Positions 28,812 to 37,829 of a stretch of 64,000 nt of DNA are shown here, in pieces. The translations under genes and the position numbers were made by a program. The stretch comes from Noviherbaspirillum massiliense JC206 (GTDB lineage Bacteria; Pseudomonadota; Gammaproteobacteria; Burkholderiales; Burkholderiaceae_D): the NCBI RefSeq assembly GCF_000312045.1, contig NZ_HE978634.1:2102098-2166097 (forward strand), written 5' to 3'. Numbering within the stretch: position 1 is the stretch's first letter; each line of letters starts with the position of its first letter. The notes beneath the pieces were generated by a model. The model made no database searches. It was given only the letters and a program-made list of their open reading frames with translations, and was not told the DNA's origin.

Positions 28812-29846
28812 ATGAACACGACGTCTCTCACGAACCGGCAATTTCTCCTCGCCGCCCGCCCGGTCGGCCTGCCCAAGCCCAGCGACTGGAATTTCACTAC
28901 CGAACCGGTCAGGGACATCGGCGACGGGGAAATCCTCGTCAAGCTGCTTTATCTGTCGCTCGATCCCGCGATGCGCGGCTGGATGAATGAAGGCAAATCC
29001 TATATTCGCCCGGTTGGCATCGGCGAAGTGATGCGCGCCGGTGGCATAGGCAAGGTGATCGCTTCAAAGTCGCCGAAATTCGCCGTCGGCGATCATGTAT
29101 CCGGCAGCCTAGGTGTTCAGGAATACTGGGCTGGCCCGGCAGATGACAAAGGCGCAAGCCTGCACAAGGTCGATCCGAAAGTTGCGCCCCTGCCGACTTA
29201 CCTGAACACGCTCGGCATGCCCGGGATGACGGCCTACTTCGGCCTGCTCGAAGTCGGGCAGCCGAAAGCGGGTGACACAGTGGTGGTGTCCGGGGCAGCC
29301 GGGGCGGTAGGTCAGGCAGTAGGCCAGATCGCCAAGCACAAGGGCTGCCGGGCGGTCGGCATTGCCGGCGGCAAGGAGAAGTGCGATTTCGTCGTCAAGG
29401 AACTCGGCTTCGATGCCTGCATCGACTACAAGAGCGGGTCAGTCAAGGAAGGCCTGAAGCAGCATTGTCCCAACGGCGTGGATGTCTATTTCGACAATGT
29501 CGGCGGCGACATCCTCGATGAGGTCCTCACACGCATCAATATGAAGGCGCGGATCGTGATTTGCGGCGCAATCTCGCAGTACAACAACACTACACCGGTC
29601 AAGGGCCCGGCCAACTACCTGTCCCTGCTCGTTAACCGGGCACGCATGGAAGGCATGGTCGTATTCGATTATGCGAACCGCTATCATCTCGGCGTTGCCG
29701 AAATGGCGAAATGGATGAAGGAAGGCAGTTTCAAGTCGCGCGAAGATGTCGTCACCGGGCTGGAGAAATTCCCGGAAGCGCTGCTGATGCTGTTCGAGGG
29801 CAAAAACTTCGGCAAGCTGGTACTGCAGGTGGCGCAGGACGACTGA
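28812..29846 (+). CDS. NADP-dependent MDR-family oxidoreductase (CurA/leukotriene-B4 dehydrogenase type)
   Basis: Zinc-free medium-chain reductase of 344 residues acting on alkenals, enones or similar double bonds; the substrate cannot be named from sequence. Seen: N-terminal NRQFLLAARPVGLPKPSDW, LSLDPAMRGWM, and the AAGAVGQAVGQIAKHKGCRAVGIAGG nucleotide-binding loop. DVYFDNVGGDILDEVLTRIN and GAISQYN are typical of the YncB/CurA branch. Structural zinc cysteines are absent, as expected. It is followed by two hairpins shared with efp. Confidence 0.93.
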   Translation: MNTTSLTNRQFLLAARPVGLPKPSDWNFTTEPVRDIGDGEILVKLLYLSLDPAMRGWMNEGKSYIRPVGIGEVMRAGGIGKVIASKSPKFAVGDHVSGSLGVQEYWAGPADDKGASLHKVDPKVAPLPTYLNTLGMPGMTAYFGLLEVGQPKAGDTVVVSGAAGAVGQAVGQIAKHKGCRAVGIAGGKEKCDFVVKELGFDACIDYKSGSVKEGLKQHCPNGVDVYFDNVGGDILDEVLTRINMKARIVICGAISQYNNTTPVKGPANYLSLLVNRARMEGMVVFDYANRYHLGVAEMAKWMKEGSFKSREDVVTGLEKFPEALLMLFEGKNFGKLVLQVAQDD

Positions 29847-29857
29847 AGACATGCATT

Positions 29858-29882
29858 GCCCCGCTGGATCGGCAAGCGGGGC
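29858..29882. repeat. 8-bp inverted repeat after the MDR gene
   Basis: GCCCCGCT (29858-29865) and AGCGGGGC (29875-29882) form a short GC stem directly in front of the main terminator. Confidence 0.5.
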
Positions 29883-29889
29883 AGGCAAC

Positions 29890-29921
29890 AAAAAAGGCGC
29901 TGCAGATTGCAGCGCCTTTTT
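29890..29921. terminator. Bidirectional Rho-independent terminator (MDR gene / efp)
   Basis: GGCGCTGCA and TGCAGCGCC form a perfect 9-bp stem with a GAT loop, flanked by six A and five T residues. It can therefore terminate the reductase gene on plus and efp on minus. Confidence 0.95.
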
Positions 29922-29945
29922 CTACAAGCCTTTAGACAGAACCGA

Positions 29946-30503
29946 TTACTTGCTGCGGCTCTTGTATTCGCCGGTGCGGGTATCGATTTCGATCTTGTCC
30001 CCGATGTCGACGAATAGGGGAACCGGGATTTCGAAACCGGTCGAGATCTTGGCCGGCTTCAATACCTTGCCGGAAGTATCGCCCTTGACGGCCGGCTCGG
30101 TGTAGGTCACTTCGCGTACGACCGTGGTCGGCAGCTCGACAGAGATCGGCTTGCCATCGTAGAACACGACTTCGCAAGTCATGCCGTCTTCCAGGTAATT
30201 GATCGCGTCGCCCAAGTTCTCGGCTTCGACCTCATACTGGTTGTATTCTTCATCCATAAAGACATACAGCGGATCGGCAAAATACGAGAAGGTCACCGGC
30301 TTTTTGTCGAGCACGACGATGTCGAACTTGTCGTCGCCACGGAATACGTTTTCCAGCGGCGCATTCGTCAGAAGATTTTTCATCTTCCACTTGTAGGTGA
30401 AGCCCGTGCGGCTTGAACCGTTAACGTCGGAACGGAGCACGATGAAAGGCTTGCCGTCGACCATGATGATATTGCCAACACGAATTTCTTTTGCAAATTT
30501 CAT
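29946..30503 (-). CDS. efp: Elongation factor P (Arg32 type)
   Basis: Rescues ribosomes stalled at polyproline. The 185-residue product has the three EF-P beta domains. The loop that reaches the peptidyl-transferase centre carries Arg32 (N28-G-S-S-R32-T) instead of the Lys34 used in E. coli. This marks the EarP-rhamnosylated class of betaproteobacteria and pseudomonads. The earP gene lies 107 bases upstream on the same strand, fitting the modification pathway. Confidence 0.97.
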   Translation of the reverse strand: MKFAKEIRVGNIIMVDGKPFIVLRSDVNGSSRTGFTYKWKMKNLLTNAPLENVFRGDDKFDIVVLDKKPVTFSYFADPLYVFMDEEYNQYEVEAENLGDAINYLEDGMTCEVVFYDGKPISVELPTTVVREVTYTEPAVKGDTSGKVLKPAKISTGFEIPVPLFVDIGDKIEIDTRTGEYKSRSK

Positions 30504-30610
30504 AGAGATTGAACGTAAAAAATGGGTTGCGTAAAAATCATCTCTCGCTCATGGCCAACAGCACTTCCCGCTCACGTCAGATAGAGAGAATCTCAAAGAT
30601 TAACCGCGCA

Positions 30611-31816
30611 TTATACCTTGTTTTCCGTAGTGAATGACCGAATCGAGCCAGCAAACTTCAGCAAGTTGGACGCCAGATCGCCATTCGCCAGGATTTGCTG
30701 CTGCCATTCGGCCGCTCTGCGCGCAATAGCCGGCATATCGGCCGCAAAGCGCGACCACAGCGCAGGCCAGTCGCCCCTCTCTTCTCCACTTCCGACGCGT
30801 GCATCGTTCCAGCGCAGGGAGAAGTTCCTCAGACTTTCAATGTCGGGAGAATAGCGCTGCAAAAACGCGCGCAGTTTCTTGTGATGCAGGTTCTCGTCCT
30901 GAGGATAGATATGCCAGATGAATGGCTGCCCCGCCCACTGGGCACGCACAAAGGAATCCTCCCCGCGCACGAAATTGAGGTCGCACGCCCATAGTAACTT
31001 GTCGTAATCCGGTTGAGCGACAAAAGGCAGCACGCGTACGGTGAGCGCATTGCAGGTACGTGCCGCACCCGGCCTTGCTTCTGTTCCGAGAAATGCCTGA
31101 ATAGCCTCTGTTGCAACCCCTTCCGGGGCGAGGCAGGTTATTGCCTTGTCGCCTCTTTGCCAGACATCGAACAGCGCCGGGACTGGCGCGTGCGGATAAC
31201 AAAACAGGGATGCCTTCAACGATGCCATTTCCTCCGGACTCAGGCCGACTTGCGCAAGAAAGGCCTTGATGGCAGTCTGATCCGATTGAAATTGCCGACG
31301 CTGCTTTTCCAGCGAGGATTCATGCAGCAGGCCGCCGGTTTTATTCGTAAATCCGGGAAAGAAAAAGTATTTCGTTATCGGCAGGCGCGGATGCGGCGAA
31401 GGCAAGGCGTGGCACCCCTCAACCCACTCCTCGGCACTCAAGCCTTCGAGGTTGAGCCATACCGGACGCGGATTGCACTCTGCCATTGCGGCAATGTAGC
31501 CGGGCGGGATATCGCAGCCGAAGAATTCAATGACGATATCGGCAACATCGTCCGTCGAAAACACACCGTCCTGATTGCGCCAGTGGAGCACGGTCACACC
31601 AGCAAGCTCCTGCACTTCCGCGTCGGTCACCACATCCGGACAAATCCGTTGAAAGCTCCGCAGATCATCCACCCACAAGGTGACGCCGATGCCATGTTCA
31701 TGCTGCAGCTGCCGTGCCAGACGCCAGCAGATGCCGATGTCGCCATAGTTGTCGACAACTTTGCAGAATATGGCCAGGGTGGTTGCCTGGATTTTGTTGG
31801 AGTACATTTTTGACAT
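30611..31816 (-). CDS. earP: EF-P arginine rhamnosyltransferase EarP
   Basis: Transfers rhamnose from dTDP-rhamnose onto Arg32 of EF-P, which is needed for EF-P activity. The 401-residue GT-B type protein (DUF2331) shows both catalytic aspartates in the N-terminal FCKVVDNYGDIGICWRLARQL (Asp22 and Asp26) and the conserved R-G-E-D-S motif at 284-288 with Glu286. An internal ATG three codons in is an alternative start. It lies 33 bases after tupA on the same strand, but a separate promoter is likely since its partner is efp. Confidence 0.96.
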   Translation of the reverse strand: MSKMYSNKIQATTLAIFCKVVDNYGDIGICWRLARQLQHEHGIGVTLWVDDLRSFQRICPDVVTDAEVQELAGVTVLHWRNQDGVFSTDDVADIVIEFFGCDIPPGYIAAMAECNPRPVWLNLEGLSAEEWVEGCHALPSPHPRLPITKYFFFPGFTNKTGGLLHESSLEKQRRQFQSDQTAIKAFLAQVGLSPEEMASLKASLFCYPHAPVPALFDVWQRGDKAITCLAPEGVATEAIQAFLGTEARPGAARTCNALTVRVLPFVAQPDYDKLLWACDLNFVRGEDSFVRAQWAGQPFIWHIYPQDENLHHKKLRAFLQRYSPDIESLRNFSLRWNDARVGSGEERGDWPALWSRFAADMPAIARRAAEWQQQILANGDLASNLLKFAGSIRSFTTENKV

Positions 31817-31849
31817 TCACACCGGCAGGCAAATGCCTGCCCTGATTTT

Positions 31850-32689
31850 CTACTTGCCCTGAGCGTTGTCTTTCTTCGCCGAGGGGAAGAATACCTGCTG
31901 GCCTTCCACCCTGAACTGCGCGATCTGCCTTTGCCCCTCGTCCGAGGTGATCCAGTCGATCAGCTGCATCGCTCCCTTGTAATTGATGTCCTTGTACTTG
32001 GCTGGATTGACAGCAATGATCCCGTAGGGATTGAACATGCGCGGATCTCCTTCCACTTCCACCGCCAGCCCCGTCTTCGCCCGATAGGCATTGAAGGTGG
32101 CGCGGTCGGTCAGGGTATATGCCTTCAATTCCGAGGCCATGGTCAGCACCTCGCCCATGCCCATGCCGGCCGAGACGTAGGAGCTGCCCTGTGGTTGGGT
32201 GCCGACCTGCTTCCAGTAATTCTTTTCCATCTGGTCGGTACCGGAATTGTCTCCGCGCGAAATGAATTTCGCCTTGCTGTCGACAATCTTCTTCATGGCG
32301 GCCAGCACATCCTTGCTGCCCTTGATGCCGGCCGGGTCATCAGACGGGCCGACGATGATGAAGTCGTTATACATCACGTCGCGGCGATTGACGCCATGTC
32401 CCTCGGCGACAAACTTGTCTTCCGAAGGCCGCGCATGAACCAGGGTGACATCCACGTCGCCATTTTTTGCCAGCTCCAGCGCCTTGCCGGTACCCACGGC
32501 AATCACCTGCACCCGGCTGCCCGTCTTCGCTTCGAATTTCGGCAACAGGTAATTGAGCAGGCCGGAATTCTCGGTACTGGTCGTGGTCGACATCTTGATG
32601 ACCGATTGTGCTTGCGCCAGAGGCGTGACGAGGGAAATGCAGGCAAGGGCCGACAACCAGAACAGGGAAAGGCGTCGTTTCAATCTCAT
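31850..32689 (-). CDS. tupA: Tungstate-type ABC transporter binding protein TupA
   Basis: Periplasmic oxyanion-binding protein, 279 residues from the ATG at 32689, chosen for the GGAG ribosome site six bases upstream and the Sec signal (RRLSLFWLSALACISLV...AQAQ). The motif TTTSTENSGLLNYLLP right after the signal is typical of TupA-type tungstate proteins and differs from ModA. Later parts such as VGTGKALELAKNGDVDVTLVHARPSEDKFV agree. Affinity for tungstate over molybdate is inferred from family only. It is the last gene of tupBCA, 11 bases after tupC. Confidence 0.92.
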   Translation of the reverse strand: MRLKRRLSLFWLSALACISLVTPLAQAQSVIKMSTTTSTENSGLLNYLLPKFEAKTGSRVQVIAVGTGKALELAKNGDVDVTLVHARPSEDKFVAEGHGVNRRDVMYNDFIIVGPSDDPAGIKGSKDVLAAMKKIVDSKAKFISRGDNSGTDQMEKNYWKQVGTQPQGSSYVSAGMGMGEVLTMASELKAYTLTDRATFNAYRAKTGLAVEVEGDPRMFNPYGIIAVNPAKYKDINYKGAMQLIDWITSDEGQRQIAQFRVEGQQVFFPSAKKDNAQGK

Positions 32690-32700
32690 CGCAATCTCCT

Positions 32701-33387
32701 TCAAAGTTTCGCATTTTTCAAAATCGGCCGTGCGGTACGATATTCAAGGTGGCCGTCTCGCAGCTTCAGGCGCTGCATGCCATGCAAGCCGATCAGGTCG
32801 CGGTCGTGGCAGGCGATGATGATGCTGCTTCCTTCGCCGACCAGCCCCGGAATCAGTTCGATCACCTTCTCCCGCGCCGCGCCATCGAGGTTCGCCGTCG
32901 GCTCGTCCAGCAGCAAGAGTCTTGGTGCCAATACCTTTGCGCGCGCCAGCGCGACACGCTGCTTTTCTCCGCCGGACAGGCTGTCGGGCTTGCTGTCTCG
33001 CAGATGAACGACATCCGCCCATTGCATTGCCTGCTCGACGCGCGTTGCAATCGCCCTTTTCGGCAAGCCGCGCGCCTTCAGGCCATAGCCGATATTGGCA
33101 GCCACACTGGTTGAAAACATCACGGGATGCTGGTGCACATACACCACCGCGTCGCGCATGGCAGCGGCATAGGGATGCCAGCTAACCGGCTGGCCGAGAA
33201 AATGCGCCTGTTCCACCTCGGCGCGCTCAAGACCGGCAAGGATGCGCAACAGAGTGCTCTTGCCGGCACCGTTCCTGCCGGTCAGGACGTAGGCCGTGGC
33301 AGCTTCGATAGCCAGCGCCTCGATGTCGAAAAGAATCCGCTCGCCGAAGCGCTTGCGCAGGCGATGGAGCGTCAGCAGGGAAGTCAT
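32701..33387 (-). CDS. tupC: Tungstate-type ABC transporter ATPase TupC
   Basis: ATPase subunit of 228 residues starting at the ATG at 33387, which overlaps the tupB stop (ATGA); the open frame extends further upstream but that part is antisense to tupB. Seen: Walker A GRNGAGKS at 37-44, Q-loop VHQHPVMF, signature LSGGEKQR, Walker B LLLLDEP and switch His in ACHDRD. It lacks the C-terminal TOBE domain found in ModC, which fits TupC. Confidence 0.92.
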   Translation of the reverse strand: MTSLLTLHRLRKRFGERILFDIEALAIEAATAYVLTGRNGAGKSTLLRILAGLERAEVEQAHFLGQPVSWHPYAAAMRDAVVYVHQHPVMFSTSVAANIGYGLKARGLPKRAIATRVEQAMQWADVVHLRDSKPDSLSGGEKQRVALARAKVLAPRLLLLDEPTANLDGAAREKVIELIPGLVGEGSSIIIACHDRDLIGLHGMQRLKLRDGHLEYRTARPILKNAKL

Positions 33388-34097
33388 GACGCCAGCCTGG
33401 AGATGCGGGTATCGCCCTGCAGCAGTAGCAGGGCGGCATTGATCACCAGCGCGATCGTCATCAGCACTATGCCGAGCGCAAGGCCCTGGGCAAATTCTCC
33501 CTTGCTGGTTTCCAAGGCGATGGCCGTGGTCATGGTCCGGGTTTCTCCCGCTATATTGCCTCCTACCATCAGGGCACACCCGACTTCGGACAGCACGCGG
33601 CCGAAGCCGTTGATCACGGCTGCCATTACACCGAAGCGCACTTCATGCAGCACCGTCGTCATCACGCGCCAGCGCGAAGCGCCATGGGTGAATGCTGTTT
33701 CCGCCAGACGCGGATCGGCAGCCTGCACTGCAGCAAGCACGAAAGCAACCAGCACCGGCAAGGCGATCAAGACCTGCCCGACGACGATGCCCGATTGCGA
33801 AAACAACCAGTGCAGCCCGCCCATCGGCCCCTGCCGCGACAATAATCCGTACAACAGCAGGCCGATCAGTACGGTAGGCAATGCGAGCGCTGCCTGCACC
33901 AGCCAGATTAGGATGCGGCGGCCCGGAAAGGAAGCGGTAGCGAGCACATAGCCTGTGAGCACGGCAATCGGTGCGGCGATGATCAGGGCGACAAGGGAAG
34001 TCTTCAGCGATACCCAGATAATTTGCCATAGCGCAGCATCGCCGGAGAAAAGCAGGACGAATGCATCGCCAGTGGCTTCGAAGAGTTGCATGGGCAA
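33384..34097 (-). CDS. tupB: Tungstate-type ABC transporter permease TupB
   Basis: Inner-membrane permease of 237 residues with about six helices. The binding-protein-dependent loop ...EVGCALMVGGNIAGETRTMTTAIALETSKGEFAQGLALG is characteristic of TupB. The gene follows fdhD by 17 bases and overlaps tupC, so metal uptake and formate dehydrogenase are in one transcription unit by spacing. Confidence 0.92.
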   Translation of the reverse strand: MPMQLFEATGDAFVLLFSGDAALWQIIWVSLKTSLVALIIAAPIAVLTGYVLATASFPGRRILIWLVQAALALPTVLIGLLLYGLLSRQGPMGGLHWLFSQSGIVVGQVLIALPVLVAFVLAAVQAADPRLAETAFTHGASRWRVMTTVLHEVRFGVMAAVINGFGRVLSEVGCALMVGGNIAGETRTMTTAIALETSKGEFAQGLALGIVLMTIALVINAALLLLQGDTRISRLAS

Positions 34098-34114
34098 TCT
34101 ACCAAACGTCGAGT

Positions 34115-34960
34115 TCAGGCGAGCTTGAAGGCCGGATCCAGCACGTCCGGCTCCATGACCAGCCGCTCTTTTCCGGTCAACAATAAAAAATGCTTGCCGG
34201 TGCAGCGCGCAAGAAGAGACATGCCGACTTTTTGCGCAACTGCATGCCCCATTTGCGTCGTGCCGGAACGCGACAGCAAGAACGGGATGCCCATCTGGGC
34301 ACCCTTGATCACCATTTCCGACGTCAGCCGTCCCGTCGTGTAAAAGACCTTGTCAGCGCCGGAAATATCCTCCAGCCACATCTTTCCCGCAATCGCATCC
34401 ACTGCATTGTGACGGCCGACATCTTCGACGAAGTACAGCATCTCGCCGTCGGCATTGAACAGCGCGCAGCCATGTACCGAGCCTGCCTGCTTGTAGATGG
34501 ATTGCTGCGTGCGTATGGTGTCGACAATCCGGTAAAGCGTGGATTGCCTCAGGCGCGCATCCGGCGGCAGGCTGATCGCATCGACCTCATCCATGAGGCC
34601 GCCGAACACCGTACCCTGGCCGCACCCTGTGGTCACGATCCGCTTGGATGTGCGGTCTTCGATATTGCTGATGCCGTTGCGCGTGGTGACTGCCACCGCT
34701 TCCACGCTCCAATCCACCTGCACCGTAGCAATCTCCTCGATCGACCTGATCAGGCGCTGATTACGCAGGTAGCCGAGCGTGAGCGCTTCCGGCGCACCTC
34801 CAAGCGTCATGAGCGTCACCAGCTCGCGCTTGTCGAGATAAATCGTCAGCGGACGCTCGGCGGGGATCGCGATGGTCGACACCCGGCCGCGTTCGTCCAT
34901 GGCTTCAACCGGATGGGTAAGATCGATTGCAGCATTGGACAGGAACGGACGACGCGGCAT
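34115..34960 (-). CDS. fdhD: Formate dehydrogenase sulfurtransferase FdhD
   Basis: Passes sulfur from a cysteine desulfurase to the metal-bis-MGD cofactor, making formate dehydrogenase active. I start at the ATG at 34960 (M-P-R-R-P-F), giving 281 residues; the longer frame runs into fdhA. Seen: LGYLRNQRLI, TTGCGQGTVFGG, HGCALFNADGEMLYFVEDVGRHNAVDAI, FYTTGRLTSEMV, and LSRSGTTQMG. Where E. coli FdhD has a C-x-x-C pair, only one Cys is seen (GCGQG). It lies 10 bases after fdhA. Confidence 0.94.
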   Translation of the reverse strand: MPRRPFLSNAAIDLTHPVEAMDERGRVSTIAIPAERPLTIYLDKRELVTLMTLGGAPEALTLGYLRNQRLIRSIEEIATVQVDWSVEAVAVTTRNGISNIEDRTSKRIVTTGCGQGTVFGGLMDEVDAISLPPDARLRQSTLYRIVDTIRTQQSIYKQAGSVHGCALFNADGEMLYFVEDVGRHNAVDAIAGKMWLEDISGADKVFYTTGRLTSEMVIKGAQMGIPFLLSRSGTTQMGHAVAQKVGMSLLARCTGKHFLLLTGKERLVMEPDVLDPAFKLA

Positions 34961-34970
34961 GATGTTCAGA

Positions 34971-37799
34971 TCAATTGATGCTTGCCAGCAGCTGGCCACC
35001 GCCATAGCTGCTTTGCTGCGGCGCTACTCCTCCAAGCGAAATGCGGATGGCGCAATACTTGAACTCCGGAATTTTGCCGAACGGATCCAATGCAGCATTG
35101 GTCAGTTTGTTGATCGCCGCTTCATAGTAGCAGAAGGCAACGAACACGGCGCCACGCGGTGAGCTCTCGTCGGCACGGGCATACAGCGACACCTTACCGC
35201 GCCGCGACTCGACGGTGATGATGTCGCCCGGCTTGCCGCCGAGGTCCGCCAGGTCCAGCGGATGCACCAGTGCCACCGGATCCGGCTCGATCGCATCCAG
35301 CACACTGGCGCGGCGGGTCATGCTGCCGGTATGCCAGTGTTCCAGCTGACGCCCCGTGATCAGCACCATCGGATAATCCGTATCCGGCCGCTCTGCCGCA
35401 GGAATGATGTCAGCGGGGACAAAGCGCGCGCGGCCGGTCGCCGTCGGGAAGTGCTCGGTGAATACCACCGACTGCCCGGGGTCGCCTTCCTTGGCGCAGG
35501 GGTAGGTCACGCCATGCTCGCGCTCCAGGCGGTCCCAGGTGATGCCGGCAATGCTCGCCATGCTTAGTCGCATCTCGTCAAAGACTTGGGAAACATGGGT
35601 ATATTGCCAATCCAGGCCCAAGCGCTGCGCGATCTGCTGGATGATCCAGAGGTCCTGCTTCGCCTGTCCGGGCGGATCGATCGCCTGCCGCCCGAGCTGG
35701 ACCACGCGATCGGTATTGGTGAAGGTGCCGGTCTTTTCCGGGAAGGCGGATGCCGGCAGGATCACATCGGCAAGATAAGCGGTCTCGGTCAGGAAGATAT
35801 CCTGCACCACCAGATGGTCCAGCGCCGCCAGTGCTTCCCTGGCATGATTGGCATCGGGGTCGGACATGGCCGGGTTCTCGCCCATGATGTACATGCCGCG
35901 CACGGTTCCGGCCTTGATCGCATGCATGATTTCCACCACGGTCAAGCCCGGCTTGTCATCCAGCGGCATGCCCCACAGCTGCTCGAACTTGGCTTTTGCT
36001 GCCGGATTATCGACCCGCTGGTAATCCGGATACATCATCGGAATCAGGCCGGCGTCGGACGCCCCTTGCACATTGTTCTGGCCGCGCAGCGGATGCAGGC
36101 CGGTGCCGGGACGGCCAATCTGGCCTGTCATCAGGGCCAGCGCAATCAAGCAGCGGACATTATCGGTTCCATGCACGTGCTGAGATACGCCCATGCCCCA
36201 GAGGATCATCGACGCTTTCGAAGTGGAATATAGTCTTGCCACATAGCGGATGGTATCGGCATCGATGCCGCAAATCGGCGCCATGGCCTCCGGGCTGTAC
36301 GCTTCGACATTCCGCTTGAGATCTTCATAACCGATGGTACGGCCGTCAATGAAGCTGGGATCGACCAGGTTTTCATGCACGATCACATGCATCATCGCGT
36401 TCAGGAGGGCCACATCGGTATCGGGCTGGAATTGCAGATAACGGTGCGCCATCCGTGCCAGGTCTGAACGTCGGGGATCGCACACGATCAGTTTCGTGCC
36501 ATTCTTGACCGCATTCTTGATCCAGGTAGCGGCAACCGGATGATTCACTGTCGGGTTCGCACCGATTACGATCACCACTTCTGCCTTGGCCACGTCCATG
36601 ACCGGATTGGACACCGCACCCGAGCCTATGCCTTCGAGCAGTGCGGCGACCGAAGAAGCGTGGCACAGACGCGTGCAATGGTCGACGTTGTTGGTGCCAA
36701 AGCCGGTACGCACCAGCTTCTGGAACAGATAGGCTTCTTCATTGCTGCCCTTGGCCGAACCGAAGCCGGCCAGCGCGCGTGGGCCATGCGTGTCGCGGAT
36801 CATGCGCAGCTTGCCGCCGGCCAGCTCCAGAGCCTCTTCCCAGCTCGCTTCACGGAACACCTCAAACAGCTTGTCCGGGTCCATCACCATGTCGGCGCGC
36901 TTGGGCGCATCACTGCGGCGAATCAGAGGTGTTTTCAGGCGCTGGGGATGGTGCGCGTAATCGAAGCCGTAACGGCCCTTGACGCACAGGCGCTTGTGGT
37001 TGGCGGGTCCATCGCGTCCTTCGACATAAAGGATCTTGTTGTCCTTGACGTGATAGGTCAGCTGGCAGCCGACGCCGCAATACGGGCATACCGACTCGAC
37101 CTGTTTGTCCGGCGTGGTCTGGGTGGCGCCATTGCGCACCAGCTGGGCCGGCATCAAAGCGCCCGTGGGACAGGCTTGCACGCATTCGCCGCAGGCCACG
37201 CAAGTCGATGCGCCCATCGGATCATCCATGTCGAACACGATCTTGGCGTCCTCGCCACGGAAGGCGAGCCCGATCACGTCATTGACCTGTTCATCCCGGC
37301 AGGCGCGCAGGCAGCGGGTGCACTGGATGCAGGCATCGAGGTTGACCGCAATCGCGGGATGCGACAAATCCGCCTTGATCTGTTCGCGAGGCGCGAAACG
37401 CGGTGTGCCCACCTGCAGCTTTTCGGCCCACTGGTCGACTTCATTGTGACGGGTGTAATCGGTCTCCGGCATGTCGGATTGCAGCAGCTCCAGTACCATC
37501 TGCTGCGCTTTCACCGCGCGTTCGCTATTCGTGGTAACCGCCATGCCATTGGCAGGATGACGGCAGCAGGAAGGTGCCAACACCCGCTCGCCCTGGATTT
37601 CCACCATGCAGGCGCGGCAATTGCCCGCGGTATCCAACCCCTCCTTGTAGCACAGGTGCGGAATCTCGACGCCTTCGCGCTGCGCCACCTGAATGATCGA
37701 TTCATGCGCGCTGCCACTGACTTCCTTGCCATTCAAGGTGAACGTCACTTGCGTGGCTGCGGCGGCTTGTGCCAGTTCATTACGGGTAATTGCGTTCAT
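34971..37799 (-). CDS. fdhA: NAD-linked formate dehydrogenase, catalytic alpha subunit
   Basis: Cytoplasmic Mo- or W-bis-MGD enzyme subunit (942 residues) that oxidises formate to CO2. Domains in order: plant-type [2Fe-2S] (Cys50, 61, 64, 78), two [4Fe-4S] (Cys157/160/163/167 and Cys200/203/206/210), and [4Fe-4S] Cys238/241/245/272. The molybdopterin domain follows, with metal ligand Cys379 in HCTRLCHASSV (selenocysteine in E. coli FdhF), and then a C-terminal cofactor-binding domain. Size and layout match FdsA and the tungsten enzyme Fdh1A of Methylobacterium. It starts 30 bases after the beta gene. Confidence 0.95.
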   Translation of the reverse strand: MNAITRNELAQAAAATQVTFTLNGKEVSGSAHESIIQVAQREGVEIPHLCYKEGLDTAGNCRACMVEIQGERVLAPSCCRHPANGMAVTTNSERAVKAQQMVLELLQSDMPETDYTRHNEVDQWAEKLQVGTPRFAPREQIKADLSHPAIAVNLDACIQCTRCLRACRDEQVNDVIGLAFRGEDAKIVFDMDDPMGASTCVACGECVQACPTGALMPAQLVRNGATQTTPDKQVESVCPYCGVGCQLTYHVKDNKILYVEGRDGPANHKRLCVKGRYGFDYAHHPQRLKTPLIRRSDAPKRADMVMDPDKLFEVFREASWEEALELAGGKLRMIRDTHGPRALAGFGSAKGSNEEAYLFQKLVRTGFGTNNVDHCTRLCHASSVAALLEGIGSGAVSNPVMDVAKAEVVIVIGANPTVNHPVAATWIKNAVKNGTKLIVCDPRRSDLARMAHRYLQFQPDTDVALLNAMMHVIVHENLVDPSFIDGRTIGYEDLKRNVEAYSPEAMAPICGIDADTIRYVARLYSTSKASMILWGMGVSQHVHGTDNVRCLIALALMTGQIGRPGTGLHPLRGQNNVQGASDAGLIPMMYPDYQRVDNPAAKAKFEQLWGMPLDDKPGLTVVEIMHAIKAGTVRGMYIMGENPAMSDPDANHAREALAALDHLVVQDIFLTETAYLADVILPASAFPEKTGTFTNTDRVVQLGRQAIDPPGQAKQDLWIIQQIAQRLGLDWQYTHVSQVFDEMRLSMASIAGITWDRLEREHGVTYPCAKEGDPGQSVVFTEHFPTATGRARFVPADIIPAAERPDTDYPMVLITGRQLEHWHTGSMTRRASVLDAIEPDPVALVHPLDLADLGGKPGDIITVESRRGKVSLYARADESSPRGAVFVAFCYYEAAINKLTNAALDPFGKIPEFKYCAIRISLGGVAPQQSSYGGGQLLASIN

Positions 37800-37829
37800 G
37801 CTGTCTTTATCCTTGCCTTTCGCTCATCG

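Noticed and set aside
33388-33579. Upstream extension of the tupC frame
   Set aside because: This stretch lies inside tupB; the ATG at 33387 overlapping the tupB stop gives a normal ABC ATPase N-terminus.
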